Assembly (NCBI RefSeq): GCF_003390845.1
Contig: NZ_QMEK01000009.1
Coordinates: forward strand, 61,216 to 125,215
From: Tropicimonas sp. IMCC34043
Lineage (GTDB): Bacteria; Pseudomonadota; Alphaproteobacteria; Rhodobacterales; Rhodobacteraceae
Direction of reading: 5' to 3'
Length of the DNA stretch: 64,000 nt
In this document: positions 38,274 to 47,645 of the stretch, piece by piece
Position numbering within the stretch: position 1 is the stretch's first letter
Layout: each line of letters starts with the position of its first letter
The notes under the pieces: model-generated
What the model was told of the DNA's origin: nothing
Databases searched by the model: none
What the model saw: the letters and a program-made list of their open reading frames with translations, nothing else
Position numbers and translations under genes: made by a program

Positions 38274-38305
38274 AATCCCTGGCGGAGGCCAGGTCGTCGG
38301 CCGAG

Positions 38306-38329
38306 GCCCTGCGCGCCGCAGCGCAGGGC
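38306..38329 (+). terminator. GC stem-loop after the MATE gene
   Basis: GCCCTGCGC (38306-38314) and GCGCAGGGC (38321-38329) form a 9-bp stem with a 6-base loop, 32 bases after the MATE stop. No T run follows. Confidence 0.4.
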
Positions 38330-38427
38330 ACCCAGATCCGCGCCGCATGAGCCTGTGCTGGACAGTCCGGCTGCCAGAGGCATACTGGCCGGGATTGTTT
38401 GTCCCGTGACACTTGCGGAGTGACCTG

Positions 38428-39228
38428 ATGAGTCTGCTGAAATCCCTGACCGCGCTTGCTGCCGTGCTGAGCGCTGCCGGCCCTGCAACCACCGCGCTGG
38501 CCGACATGCCCGACCTTGGCGGACGCGAGGTGACGATCGTGACCGAAAACACCTATCCGCCGCTTCAGTTCATCGATCCCGCGACCGGCGAGGCGATTGG
38601 CTGGGAATACGATGCGGTGGCCGAGATCGCGCGGCGGATCGACATCACGCCTGTCTACGAGAATGCCTCGTGGGACGCGATGATCCCGGCAATCTCGGAA
38701 GGCCAGTACGACATGGCGATGAATGGCATCACCATTCGCGAGGACCGCGCCGGCCAGGTCGATTTCTCGGACCCCTATCTGCGCTCGGAGATGTTGATGA
38801 TCGTACGGGGCGACGAGACGCGGTTCAGCGACGAGAAGGGGTTCGCCGCCGATCCAGACCTGCTGGCGGCGGCCCAGCCCGGGACGACGCCCTTCTATGT
38901 TACCGTCTACGAGGTGCTCGACGGCGACGAGTCCAACCCGCGGATCAAGCTGTTCGAGACATTCGGCGCCGGGGTCCAGGCGCTCAGGACCGGCGATGTC
39001 GATCTGGCGCTGAGCGACAGCACCGCAGCACAAGGCTATGTCGCGGCAAGCGAGGGCGCGCTGAAGATCGTCGGCGGGCCGCTCGGCTCCGAGGATTTCG
39101 GGTTCATCTTTCCCAAGGGCTCCGATCTGGTGGCGCCGGTCAACGCAGCCCTTGCCGCGATGCGGGAGGACGGGACGCTGGATACGCTGAACAGGAAGTG
39201 GTTCTTCGACTACAAGATCGGCAACTGA
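38428..39228 (+). CDS. Amino-acid ABC transporter substrate-binding protein
   Basis: 266 residues: a signal peptide (about 1-25, cut before DMPDLGG), then the type II binding fold of the FliY/HisJ family: [26 protein letters not shown], and [24 protein letters not shown] (given by position, about 99-122). The last helix is DTLNRKWF. The ATG at 38428 has GGAG upstream. The ligand is probably a polar amino acid, but this is not certain. A permease gene follows after 178 nt that contain a copy of the dispersed repeat. Confidence 0.9.
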   Translation: MSLLKSLTALAAVLSAAGPATTALADMPDLGGREVTIVTENTYPPLQFIDPATGEAIGWEYDAVAEIARRIDITPVYENASWDAMIPAISEGQYDMAMNGITIREDRAGQVDFSDPYLRSEMLMIVRGDETRFSDEKGFAADPDLLAAAQPGTTPFYVTVYEVLDGDESNPRIKLFETFGAGVQALRTGDVDLALSDSTAAQGYVAASEGALKIVGGPLGSEDFGFIFPKGSDLVAPVNAALAAMREDGTLDTLNRKWFFDYKIGN

Positions 39229-39300
39229 GCCGGTCTGCAGCTGCCCGCCGGGTGCGGCGGGGCAGCCGTGGCAGGGCCGTCGTTGCGGGGCAAGATCCCG

Positions 39301-39361
39301 GCGGCGCGGCGGCGGCGGTGGCGGGAGCCTCCGGCGGGGATATTTTTGAACAGAAGAAGAG
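39301..39361 (+). repeat. Dispersed intergenic repeat, copy 2
   Basis: GGAGCCTCCGGCGG at about 39324-39337 overlaps the start of GGGGATATTTTTGAACAGAAGAAG (39336-39359, by position). It matches copy 1 at 3043-3065 with one base missing. It lies between the receptor and permease genes, so it may adjust the level of the downstream gene. Confidence 0.6.
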
Positions 39362-39406
39362 GCCGCGTGCGGGCGTGATCGGGGCCCGTGCCGACGAAGG
39401 GGCCTG

Positions 39407-40204
39407 ATGCTGCCACCGAAACCAGACGAGACCGAGGACTTTCCGTGGTGGCTGCTGTTTGCCTGCGGGATCGGCGGTTTTTTCCTGTACCAGATCGTCA
39501 GCGACGAGTTTTACGCCCAGGTTCTGACCACCTTGTCGAAGGGTGTCGGGATCACGCTGTTCGTGACCGTCGTGGCGTTTTCGGCGGCCTGTGCGATCGG
39601 TCTGGCGCTGGCGGTTGCCTCGATGTCGGGCGGTCTGGTGCTGCGGCAGGCTTCGCGGTTCTATGTCGAGATCGTGCGCGGGCTGCCGATTATCGTATTG
39701 CTGCTCTATGTGGCCTTCGTGATCGCGCCTGCGCTGGTCGTGGCAGTGAACTGGGTGCTTCAGGGGTTGGGCGTCGAGGCGATCCGCACCCGCGACTTTC
39801 CACTGCTCTGGCGTGCGATCCTGGCGCTGACCATCGGCTATTCGGCGTTTATTGCCGAGGTGTTCCGGGCCGGGTTGCAGGCGGTCGACGCAGGCCAGAT
39901 CGAGGCCGCGAAGTCGCTGGGGCTGACTGGCTGGCAGCGATTCCGGCTGGTGGTGTTTCCGCAGGCGATCCGGATGATCCTGCCGCCGCTTGGCAACGAT
40001 TTCATCGCCATGATCAAGGACAGCTCGCTGGTTTCGGTGCTGGGCGTTCTCGACATCACCCAGCTTGGCAAAGTCACGGCGGCGGGGAATTTCCGCTATT
40101 TCGAGACTTACAATGTGGTCGCGTTCCTCTATCTCACCATGACGGTGACGCTGTCGCTGCTGCTCAGGCGGTTCGAGCGAGGCATGCGGCGGTCGCGATC
40201 CTGA
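39407..40204 (+). CDS. Amino-acid ABC transporter permease
   Basis: 265 residues of the HisM/GlnP family with about five membrane spans. The coupling motif EAAKSLGLTGWQRFRLVVFPQAIRMILPPLGN is present (about 165-196, given by position), as is YVEIVRGLPIIVLLLYVAF. It should partner with the upstream substrate-binding protein. No ATPase gene follows; the next gene is an M3 peptidase. The permease must borrow an ATPase encoded elsewhere. Confidence 0.93.
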   Translation: MLPPKPDETEDFPWWLLFACGIGGFFLYQIVSDEFYAQVLTTLSKGVGITLFVTVVAFSAACAIGLALAVASMSGGLVLRQASRFYVEIVRGLPIIVLLLYVAFVIAPALVVAVNWVLQGLGVEAIRTRDFPLLWRAILALTIGYSAFIAEVFRAGLQAVDAGQIEAAKSLGLTGWQRFRLVVFPQAIRMILPPLGNDFIAMIKDSSLVSVLGVLDITQLGKVTAAGNFRYFETYNVVAFLYLTMTVTLSLLLRRFERGMRRSRS

Positions 40205-40309
40205 GCGGCGCGGGCGGGGGCAACCTCGTCTCCTGCGGCCAATGCGGCGCACTCTGTTATTTTCCGGCCGGCGCCACTAGGTAGGCTGAAAACACCCTGG
40301 GAGCCCGTC

Positions 40310-42337
40310 ATGACCAATCCGCTGATTGCCGATCTTTCGACGCCCTTCGATCTGCCCGATTTCCGGGTCATCGAGGATACCCATTTCGAGCCTGCCTTCG
40401 ACATCGCGCTGGAGGCAGCGCAGGCCGAGATCGCGGCGATTGCCGAATGCCCCGAGGCGCCGAGCTTTGCCAACACGATCGAGGCGCTGGAACTGGCGGG
40501 CAAGGAACTGAGCGACGTGCTGGCGGTGTTCTATCTGCTGGCTTCGGTCGATGCGAACGACACCCGCGACGCGCTGCAACGGGCGTTTTCGCCCCGGCTG
40601 GCCGAGTATTCCACCGACATTTCGCTGAACCGGGCGCTGTTCGAGCGGATCGAGGCATTGTGGCAGGGGATCGAGGCGCTGGAGCTGACCGAGGAGCAGG
40701 CCCGGGTGCTGGAACTGACGCGGCGCAATTTTGTCCGTGCCGGCGCGGCATTGGACGAGGCCGGGCGGGGCCGGCTGCGCGAGATCAACACCCGGCTTGC
40801 AGAACTTGGCACCGCATTCGGCCAGAACGTTCTGGCCGACGAGCGCAACTGGTACATGGAACTGGCCGAGGCCGATCTGGCGGGGCTGCCGGCGTTCGTG
40901 GTCGAGGCGGCCCGGGCCGCGGGTGCGGAAAAGGGTGTGGCGGGGCCTGTGGTGACGCTGTCGCGGTCGCTGATCGTGCCGTTCCTGCAGTTCTCGCCGC
41001 GCCGCGATCTGCGCCGCAAGGCCTTCGAGGCCTGGACCGCGCGTGGCATGAATGGCGGGGCGACCGACAACCGGGCCATCGTGACCGAGACCCTGCGGCT
41101 GCGCCACGAACGCGCGCAGTTGCTCGGCTATGACAATTTCTCGGCCTACAAGCTTGAAACCGAGATGGCGAAGACGCCGGAGGCGGTGCGCGGGCTGCTG
41201 ATGGAGGTCTGGGCGCCGGCACGCAAGCGTGCCGAGGCCGACAGCGCCTGGCTGGAGCGCGCGCTGGTCGCAGACAACGGGGACATGCCGTTGCAGCCCT
41301 GGGACTGGCGCTACTATTCCGAAAAACGCCGCCGGGCCGAACATGACCTCGACGAGGCGGCGCTGAAGCCGTTCTTGCAGCTCGACCGGATGATCGAGGC
41401 GGCATTTGCCTGTGCGAACCGGCTGTTCCGGCTGGAATTCGCGCCGCTCGACCTGCCGCTGCATCATCCCGATGCCCGCGCCTGGGAGGTGACCCGCGAC
41501 GGCCAGCACATGGCGGTCTTCATCGGCGATTATTTCGCCCGCTCGGGCAAGCGGTCGGGGGCCTGGTGCACGGCGCTGCGCAGCCAGCAGAAGCAGGCGG
41601 GCGATATCCGGCCGCATGTGATCAACGTCTGCAATTTTTCCAAACCCGCCGCCGGGCGGCCGGCGCTGTTGTCTTATGACGACGCGCGTACCCTGTTTCA
41701 CGAATTCGGCCATGCCCTGCACCAGATGCTGAGCGACGTGACCTATGAAAGCATTTCGGGGACATCGGTGCCGCGGGATTTCGTCGAACTGCCAAGCCAG
41801 CTTTACGAGCACTGGCTGGAGGTGCCGCAGGTTCTGCAGGAGTTCGCCACCCATGCCACGACCGGCGAGGCGATGCCCGAAGATTTGCTGAACCGTTTGC
41901 TGGCGGCCGCGACCTTCGACATGGGGTTCCAGACCGTCGAGTTCATCGCCTCGGCACTGGTGGATCTGGAATTCCATGACGGCCCGCCCCCCGCGGATCC
42001 GATGCAGAAGCAGGCCGAGGTGCTGGAAGCTATCGGCATGCCCGAGGCGATCCGGATGCGCCACGCCACGCCGCATTTCGCGCATGTCTTCTCGGGCGGC
42101 TATTATGCCTCGGCCTACTATTCCTACATGTGGTCCGAGGTGATGGATGCCGATGCCTTCGCGGCTTTCGAGGAAGCGGGCGACCCGTTCGACCCCACGG
42201 TCGCGAGATCGCTGGAGGACAACATCCTTTCGGCCGGCGGATCGAAGGACCCCGAGGTGCTTTATACCGCCTTCCGTGGCCGGTTGCCCGGCGTTGCGGC
42301 GCTGCTGAAGGGGCGGGGGCTGGAGACGGCGGGGTAG
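40310..42337 (+). CDS. M3 family metallopeptidase (PrlC/Dcp-like)
   Basis: 675 residues, the size of oligopeptidase A or peptidyl-dipeptidase Dcp. The zinc motif HEFGH is at 464-468, followed by a Glu-containing SGTSVPRDFVELPSQLYEHW stretch that supplies the third ligand. These cytoplasmic enzymes cut short peptides, such as cleaved signal peptides. PrlC and Dcp cannot be told apart here. A GGGAG site precedes the ATG. It converges on the CDF gene. Confidence 0.94.
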   Translation: MTNPLIADLSTPFDLPDFRVIEDTHFEPAFDIALEAAQAEIAAIAECPEAPSFANTIEALELAGKELSDVLAVFYLLASVDANDTRDALQRAFSPRLAEYSTDISLNRALFERIEALWQGIEALELTEEQARVLELTRRNFVRAGAALDEAGRGRLREINTRLAELGTAFGQNVLADERNWYMELAEADLAGLPAFVVEAARAAGAEKGVAGPVVTLSRSLIVPFLQFSPRRDLRRKAFEAWTARGMNGGATDNRAIVTETLRLRHERAQLLGYDNFSAYKLETEMAKTPEAVRGLLMEVWAPARKRAEADSAWLERALVADNGDMPLQPWDWRYYSEKRRRAEHDLDEAALKPFLQLDRMIEAAFACANRLFRLEFAPLDLPLHHPDARAWEVTRDGQHMAVFIGDYFARSGKRSGAWCTALRSQQKQAGDIRPHVINVCNFSKPAAGRPALLSYDDARTLFHEFGHALHQMLSDVTYESISGTSVPRDFVELPSQLYEHWLEVPQVLQEFATHATTGEAMPEDLLNRLLAAATFDMGFQTVEFIASALVDLEFHDGPPPADPMQKQAEVLEAIGMPEAIRMRHATPHFAHVFSGGYYASAYYSYMWSEVMDADAFAAFEEAGDPFDPTVARSLEDNILSAGGSKDPEVLYTAFRGRLPGVAALLKGRGLETAG

Positions 42338-42413
42338 GGACCGCGCGGCGAGATTGCCGAATCGAGAGACAGGGGACCCGGTTGGTGCGGACCGCGCCTG
42401 CCGGGGTCTCGGC

Positions 42414-43292
42414 TCAGTACCGGACCGGGTCGTGGTGGATGATCACGTCGGTCTGTGGATAGCGGTCGAGGATCGCATGGCGCAGGCCCGCGCCGATATC
42501 GTGGGCGATGGTCAGCGGCAGGCGGCCGTCGATCTCGACATGGATGTTGACGAAGATCTTCGATCCGGCCGTGCGCGTGCGCAGGTCGTGGAAGCCTTCG
42601 ATCCCGGGCCAGCTGCGGGCCAGATCCTCGATGCCGCGGATGATCTCGGGGTCGGCGTTGCGATCCATCAAGGCGTCCCAGGCGCCGCTGCCGATATTGA
42701 TCGCGCCGACGGCAAGGATCCCGGCGGCGCCGATCGCGACCACGCTGTCGATGGCGCCGAGGCCAAAGCGTTGTGCCGCCCACAGCGAGACGATTGCGCC
42801 GATATTGGGGATCAGGTCGCCCACGTAGTGCAGCGAATCGGCGCTGACCACACGGCTGCCGGTGCGGCGCGCGACATAGCGTTGCCAGACCACCAGCGCC
42901 AGGGTCAGCAGGATCGAGATCGCCATGACCAACATGCCGCGGCCTTCGGCGGCAAGTTCGGGGGGCGTGTCAGACAGCAGACGACGCGCCGCGGCGGTGC
43001 CGATCACACCCGCGGCGATCAAGATGAACACCGATTGCCCCAGTGCCGCCAGATCCTCGGCCGAGCTGTGGCCAAAGGTATGGTCGTCGTCGGGCGGGCG
43101 GGCGGCATAGATCATGGCGGCAAGCCCGGCGAGAGAGACCATGAGATCGAGACCGCTGTCCACCAGCGAGGCAGCGATCGACAGCGCACCGGTCTCGGCC
43201 AGCGCCCAGAGCTTGAGCGCGACGAGCGTGAGGGCGACAGAGGTCGATGCAATGCCTGCGGTGATGTTCAGACGGGTCAGTTCGGTGGTCAT
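42414..43292 (-). CDS. Cation diffusion facilitator (FieF-like metal exporter)
   Basis: 292 residues with six membrane spans and a cytoplasmic C-terminal domain. Metal-site residues appear as VDSGLD in span 2 (DxxxD) and DSLHYVGD in span 5 (HxxxD), the FieF/ZitB arrangement. The C-terminal IFVNIHVEIDGRLPLTIAHDIG is the usual ferredoxin-like dimer domain. It exports Zn2+, Fe2+ or a similar ion with H+ exchange. It is divergent from the two-component genes. Confidence 0.93.
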   Translation of the reverse strand: MTTELTRLNITAGIASTSVALTLVALKLWALAETGALSIAASLVDSGLDLMVSLAGLAAMIYAARPPDDDHTFGHSSAEDLAALGQSVFILIAAGVIGTAAARRLLSDTPPELAAEGRGMLVMAISILLTLALVVWQRYVARRTGSRVVSADSLHYVGDLIPNIGAIVSLWAAQRFGLGAIDSVVAIGAAGILAVGAINIGSGAWDALMDRNADPEIIRGIEDLARSWPGIEGFHDLRTRTAGSKIFVNIHVEIDGRLPLTIAHDIGAGLRHAILDRYPQTDVIIHHDPVRY

Positions 43293-43615
43293 AAAAGGCG
43301 CCCCGGCGGCGAGGGAGAAGCCCCTTCACCTAGGCAAGCCGGGGGGCAAGCACAAGCACTTCGGAACCGACCGGGCGGACGCTTTCGGCGGGGCGGCGCC
43401 GGTTGGATGAAGCGCGGTGCAGGGGGCGGTCAATGGGCGAGGGCCTGTGTGCCGGGGCGCCGGAAATCCCGGCTCGGCCGGGTTCCCGATTGCACGCGCG
43501 CCAGTCCGGTCGCCTCCGATCTGCCGCCAAACCCATTGCCCCCGGGGGGCAACATGCCCAAATTCAGCCCCGACAGCAGATCGGGCCGGTCCCCGGTCCC
43601 GCGCAAGGAGGGCAC
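43293..43615. other. Divergent intergenic region
   Basis: 323 bases between the CDF gene and the response regulator. It contains the palindrome TTGCCCCCGGGGGGCAA at 43536-43552 and AAGGAGG for the regulator near 43604-43611. No small gene is convincing. Confidence 0.5.
43536..43552. promoter_or_regulatory. Near-perfect palindrome upstream of the response regulator
   Basis: TTGCCCCC and GGGGGCAA flank a single central G. The site ends 63 bases before the regulator's ATG, in a divergent promoter region. It could be an operator for autoregulation. The binding protein is unknown. Confidence 0.4.
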
Positions 43616-44293
43616 ATGAAGATACTGGTCGCCGAAGACGATGCCCAGACCGCCGACTATCTGCGCCGTTCGCTGATCGCGGAGGGCCACAGTGTCGATG
43701 TCGTCGATGACGGGCGCGATGCGCTGACCTATTGCCTGTACAACCGCTGCGACCTGATGGTGCTCGACCGGATGCTGCCGGGGATGGACGGCATGGCTGT
43801 CCTGAAGGCACTTCGCGCCGGCCGGAACACCCTGCCGGTGATCTTCCTGACTGCCATGGCCGATGTCGATGCCCGCATCGAGGGGCTGAAGGAGGGCGGG
43901 GATGACTATCTGACCAAGCCGTTCCACTTTGCCGAGCTGTCGGCGCGGATCGGTGCCATCGCCCGCCGCCCCGTCGCTGCCGAGGCCCGGACCTGCCTTC
44001 GCGTCAGCGATCTGGAGCTTGACCTGCTCCGGCGGACCGCCGAACGTCAAGGGCAGGTGGTCGACCTCCAGCCCAAGGAATTTGCCGTACTCGAGGTCTT
44101 GATGCGAAACGCCGGCCACATCGTCACCAAGACGATGCTGCTGGAACAGGTCTGGGGCCTCAGCTTTGATCCCGGCACGACAGTGGTTGAGACCCATATC
44201 AGCCGGCTGCGCACCAAGATCGACAAGCCCTTTGACGCCAAGCTGATCCATACCAGCCGCAATTTCGGATATTCGATCCATGCGCCGCGCTGA
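43616..44293 (+). CDS. OmpR/PhoB-family response regulator
   Basis: 225 residues. The receiver has the acid pocket D8-D9, phosphoacceptor D51, T79 in FLTAMAD and K101 in LTKPF. The C-terminal winged helix (about 128-222) is of the OmpR type, with LQPKEFAVLEVLMRNAG and the recognition region ending RLRTKID. An AAGGAGG site precedes the ATG. It overlaps the kinase gene by 14 nt, so the pair is a single two-component unit. No target gene is proven; YfdX lies just beyond the kinase. Confidence 0.95.
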   Translation: MKILVAEDDAQTADYLRRSLIAEGHSVDVVDDGRDALTYCLYNRCDLMVLDRMLPGMDGMAVLKALRAGRNTLPVIFLTAMADVDARIEGLKEGGDDYLTKPFHFAELSARIGAIARRPVAAEARTCLRVSDLELDLLRRTAERQGQVVDLQPKEFAVLEVLMRNAGHIVTKTMLLEQVWGLSFDPGTTVVETHISRLRTKIDKPFDAKLIHTSRNFGYSIHAPR

Positions 44294-45617
44294 CATCCTG
44301 TCGGGCTATGCGTTTCGCAGCGCGCTGCTCGCGGTCGCGATCATGGCCGTCGCCTTCACGGCGGCAGGGGCGCTGGCCTATCATACGGTTCGCCGCGCCA
44401 TGCAGTCCGAGCTTGAACGCGAACTGGTGGCCGAGCTGCTGTTGCTGGACGAGGTCTATCAGACCGGCGGCGAGACGGCGCTGATCCAGGCGGTGCACAA
44501 GCTTGAACGCCCCGAACTGCGGGGAAACCGCTATATCGCGCTGATCGACGCCCATGGCGTCCGTCTGGCCGGCAATCTCGATGTCGCGCCGGACCTGCTC
44601 GATTTCACGCGCAGGGTCCAGATCCTGCCGATGGCGGACGGCACGACCATTGCGGCCAGCGCAAGGCGATACGAGACCGTGCGGCTTGTCGTCGGCCGCG
44701 ACACGACGCTGATCGACGTCACGCTCCGCACCTTGCTCTATGCCCTGCTCGCCGCCTTCCTGCTGATCTTCGTTGCCGCGGTGATGACCGGCTGGGTCTT
44801 GTCGAAACAATCGCTGCAAAAGCTGATGCACATTGCCGATGTGCTGGAACGGGTCGGCCGAGGCGACAGCGCGGCGCGGATCGGGCCGATGCGCGGCGAC
44901 GGTCAGATCGGCCGCATCGCCGGGCTGATCGACCTGTCGCTTGGCCGGCTTTCGGCGCTGACCGAAAACTCGCAGAACACGATCCGGGCCATTGCCCACG
45001 ACCTGCGCACACCGCTGAACCGCACCGTGATCCGCCTTGACGAGGCCGCTGCCGCCGAAAGCGACCAGGGCGCGCTGATTGCCGCCGCGCAGGAGGAGTT
45101 GCAGCGGCTCGGCGATACCTTCGATACCGTCTTGCGGATTTCGACGCTGACGACCTCGTTCGACCGCAGCAACTTTCGCAGCGTCGATCTGGCATCCATC
45201 GTGGCGGAGACCGTGCCGCTGTTCGACGCCGACTTTGCCGACAGGTCCCAGCCGGTCGAGGTCGCGGCCGATACGCCGGTTTACGCACGCGGCGACGAAC
45301 AGGCCCTGCGTCAGCTTCTGGTCAATCTGCTGGCCAACGCGAACCGTCACACCGGGCCGGGGACGTCGATCCGGGTCGGCGCGCGGTATGACCAGGGCAG
45401 TGCCGTGCTCGAGGTCTGCGACACCGGCCCCGGCATCCCGGCCGATCAGCGCGCGGCGGTGTTGCAGCCCTTCACCCGGCTCGATTCCAGCCGTTCGGTC
45501 GCCGGAACCGGCCTTGGCCTGGCGCTGGTGCATGCGATCGCGATCCGCCACGGTGCGGCGATCGAGATGGACGACAATGCCCCGGGGCTGTGCGTCCGCA
45601 TCCGCTTTCCCGGCTGA
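44280..45617 (+). CDS. Membrane sensor histidine kinase
   Basis: 445 residues. Two membrane spans (about 14-36 and 151-174) bracket a 110-residue periplasmic sensor. A HAMP-like segment (about 172-225) leads to the H-box AHDLRTPLN with His240. The ATPase domain has the N-box NLLANANRH, G1 DTGPGIP and G2 GTGLGLAL. It phosphorylates the overlapping OmpR-type regulator. The periplasmic part shows no named sensor domain, so the signal is unknown. Confidence 0.94.
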   Translation: MRRADILSGYAFRSALLAVAIMAVAFTAAGALAYHTVRRAMQSELERELVAELLLLDEVYQTGGETALIQAVHKLERPELRGNRYIALIDAHGVRLAGNLDVAPDLLDFTRRVQILPMADGTTIAASARRYETVRLVVGRDTTLIDVTLRTLLYALLAAFLLIFVAAVMTGWVLSKQSLQKLMHIADVLERVGRGDSAARIGPMRGDGQIGRIAGLIDLSLGRLSALTENSQNTIRAIAHDLRTPLNRTVIRLDEAAAAESDQGALIAAAQEELQRLGDTFDTVLRISTLTTSFDRSNFRSVDLASIVAETVPLFDADFADRSQPVEVAADTPVYARGDEQALRQLLVNLLANANRHTGPGTSIRVGARYDQGSAVLEVCDTGPGIPADQRAAVLQPFTRLDSSRSVAGTGLGLALVHAIAIRHGAAIEMDDNAPGLCVRIRFPG

Positions 45618-45812
45618 AATATGGTTCTGACGGTCGGAGGCAGCCCAACGGCCAACGGGATCTTTGCCCGTTCGCACATCTCTGTGCGCCCCGTGGACCG
45701 AACCTTACAAAAGTATATAGTCCAGGCCAGACAAGCGTAAGCACGAGGCCCTATCTGGAATGCATCAGACCGATGGGTCCGATGAGTTCAAGCGAAGATA
45801 AGGACGTTAGTC

Positions 45813-46505
45813 ATGAGAACCCGCACGAAACTCGCTGCCCTGGGCGTTGTCAGCGCACTCGCCGTGGCGCCCGTTCTGAACGCTGCCCACGCCGCCGGGA
45901 CCGTGGCGCCGGTCAAGACCGACACGGCCACCGCGCAGACGCCTGCCGCCACCACAACCGCCAGCACGGATCAGGCCGCCAAGATCCTGCAGACCTCGGA
46001 CGAGATCCTTGGCGCGATGCACGATGTGCGCGCGGCCCGGCTTGCCATCTACAACGGAGAGGTCGATCAGGCCAAATCCATGACCGAAAAGGCCGCCAGC
46101 GCGCTGCAGATGGCCCGGAACGACGCCAGCAGCATCAGTGTCCAGACCGCAAAGGCGACCGAGGCCGGGGACGCCTATCTGCCCTTCGACACGTCGATCT
46201 CGTTCGCCGAAGGCTTCCAGCCGACCGCGGACAAGGCCGGCAAGATCCAGGAGGCCAACCAGCAGCTTGCCAGCGGCGACCAGCAAAAGGCGGTTGAGAC
46301 GCTGAGGCTGGCGGATGTCGATATCGTCGTCAACGCAGCGCTTCTGCCGGTCAACGCCAGCCTCGAACACGTCGATGCGGCGGCCAAGCTGATCGCCGAC
46401 GGCTCGTATTATCAGGCCAACCTGGCTCTGAAGGCCGTCGAAGACGCGGTGGTGCTTGACACATACGCGATCGACGGCATCCCTGTGCAAGGCGCCGCCG
46501 GCTAG
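45813..46505 (+). CDS. YfdX family exported protein
   Basis: 230 residues: a signal peptide (about 1-28, cut after AHAA), a Thr/Ala-rich linker, and a helical YfdX domain (about 55-222) with the pattern VRAARLAIYNGEVDQAKSMTEKAASALQMA (given by position) and the closing LLPVNASLEHVDAAAKLI helix. YfdX of enterobacteria is acid-induced under EvgAS control and is periplasmic. Here an AAGGA site precedes the ATG, and a two-component pair lies 195 nt upstream, suggesting similar control. Function is unproven. Confidence 0.88.
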   Translation: MRTRTKLAALGVVSALAVAPVLNAAHAAGTVAPVKTDTATAQTPAATTTASTDQAAKILQTSDEILGAMHDVRAARLAIYNGEVDQAKSMTEKAASALQMARNDASSISVQTAKATEAGDAYLPFDTSISFAEGFQPTADKAGKIQEANQQLASGDQQKAVETLRLADVDIVVNAALLPVNASLEHVDAAAKLIADGSYYQANLALKAVEDAVVLDTYAIDGIPVQGAAG

Positions 46506-46520
46506 GCCCGCAGCAGGGTC

Positions 46521-46573
46521 GGCGGCCGGATCGCCCTTCCTCCAGGGGGCGTCCTTTCCCAATTCCGGCCGCC
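46521..46573 (+). terminator. Nested inverted repeat after the YfdX gene
   Basis: GGCGGCCGGA (46521-46530) pairs with TCCGGCCGCC (46564-46573), enclosing a smaller CGCCC/GGGCG pair. It lies 16 bases after the yfdX stop and about 55 bases before the MoxR start, and could separate the two transcripts. Confidence 0.45.
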
Positions 46574-46628
46574 GCACTGTCGCGCCCGAGCTTGCACCCG
46601 CATGATGAGACCCGAGAGAGGTTTGAGG

Positions 46629-47621
46629 ATGAACATTCAGAACGCACCCGCCGCCGGCGTGCAGAACGGGCAGCCTGCCATCGAGGGGCTGCGCAATTTC
46701 ATGAACGCGCACATCGTCGGGCAGACGGTGTTTGTCGACCGGCTGCTGATTGCGTTGCTCGCCGATGGCCATGTGCTGCTGGAAGGCGCGCCGGGCCTCG
46801 CCAAGACCAAGGCGATGACGACGCTTGCCTCGGCCATCCGGTGCGACGAACGCCGCATCCAGTTCACGCCCGACCTGCTGCCCACGGACCTGACCGGCAC
46901 CGATGTGTTCCGGCCCCACGAGGGCACCTTCGAATTCGTCGAGGGGCCGCTGTTTCACAACCTCGTGCTGGCGGACGAGATCAACCGCGCACCGGCCAAG
47001 GTGCAATCTGCGCTGCTGGAGGCGATGGCCGAACGCCAGATCACGGTGGGTCAGCAGACCTATCCGCTGCCGAAACTGTTCATGGTGCTCGCCACCCAGA
47101 ACCCGATCGAACAGGAGGGCACCTATCCGCTGCCCGAGGCACAGCTCGACCGCTTCCTGATGCATGTCCGCGTCGGCTATCCCGATCTCGAATCCGAACG
47201 CCGGATCCTCGAGATCGTGCGCGGCGAGGCGATGACCGGGCCTGCGGCCCCCGAAATCACGGTCGATCAGCAGACCATCTTCGGCTGGCGCGAGGCGGCG
47301 TTGCAGACCTATGTCTCGCGGGCGCTCGAGGATTATATCCTGCAGTTCGTCTTTGCCACCCGCGATCCCGGCCGCTATGGCGACGATCTGGCCGGCATGA
47401 TCGCCTATGGCGCCAGCCCCCGCGGCACCATCGCGCTCGACCGTACGGCACGGGTTCATGCCTGGATGCGCGGATCGGAATTCGCGACGCCGCTTGACGT
47501 TCAGGCGGTTGCCCATGACGTGCTGCGCCATCGCCTGATCCTGAATTTCGAGGCCGAGGCAGATGGCGTCACCAAGGATCAGGTCATCGACGAACTGCTG
47601 AAGCGCGTTCCGGTGTCCTGA
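46629..47621 (+). CDS. MoxR-family AAA+ ATPase
   Basis: 330 residues. Walker A is EGAPGLAKT (52-60), Walker B LVLADEINRAPAK, and sensor 1 lies in LATQNPIEQEGTYPLPEAQLDRF (by position). MoxR chaperones assemble or activate partners with VWA domains. It opens a six-gene run with DUF58, DUF4381, two VWA proteins and a BatD-like protein. The ATG at 46629 follows GAGAGG, a better choice than an in-frame ATG at 46602. Confidence 0.94.
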   Translation: MNIQNAPAAGVQNGQPAIEGLRNFMNAHIVGQTVFVDRLLIALLADGHVLLEGAPGLAKTKAMTTLASAIRCDERRIQFTPDLLPTDLTGTDVFRPHEGTFEFVEGPLFHNLVLADEINRAPAKVQSALLEAMAERQITVGQQTYPLPKLFMVLATQNPIEQEGTYPLPEAQLDRFLMHVRVGYPDLESERRILEIVRGEAMTGPAAPEITVDQQTIFGWREAALQTYVSRALEDYILQFVFATRDPGRYGDDLAGMIAYGASPRGTIALDRTARVHAWMRGSEFATPLDVQAVAHDVLRHRLILNFEAEADGVTKDQVIDELLKRVPVS

Positions 47622-47645
47622 ACCCCGAGCGCAGGGAAGACCCCG

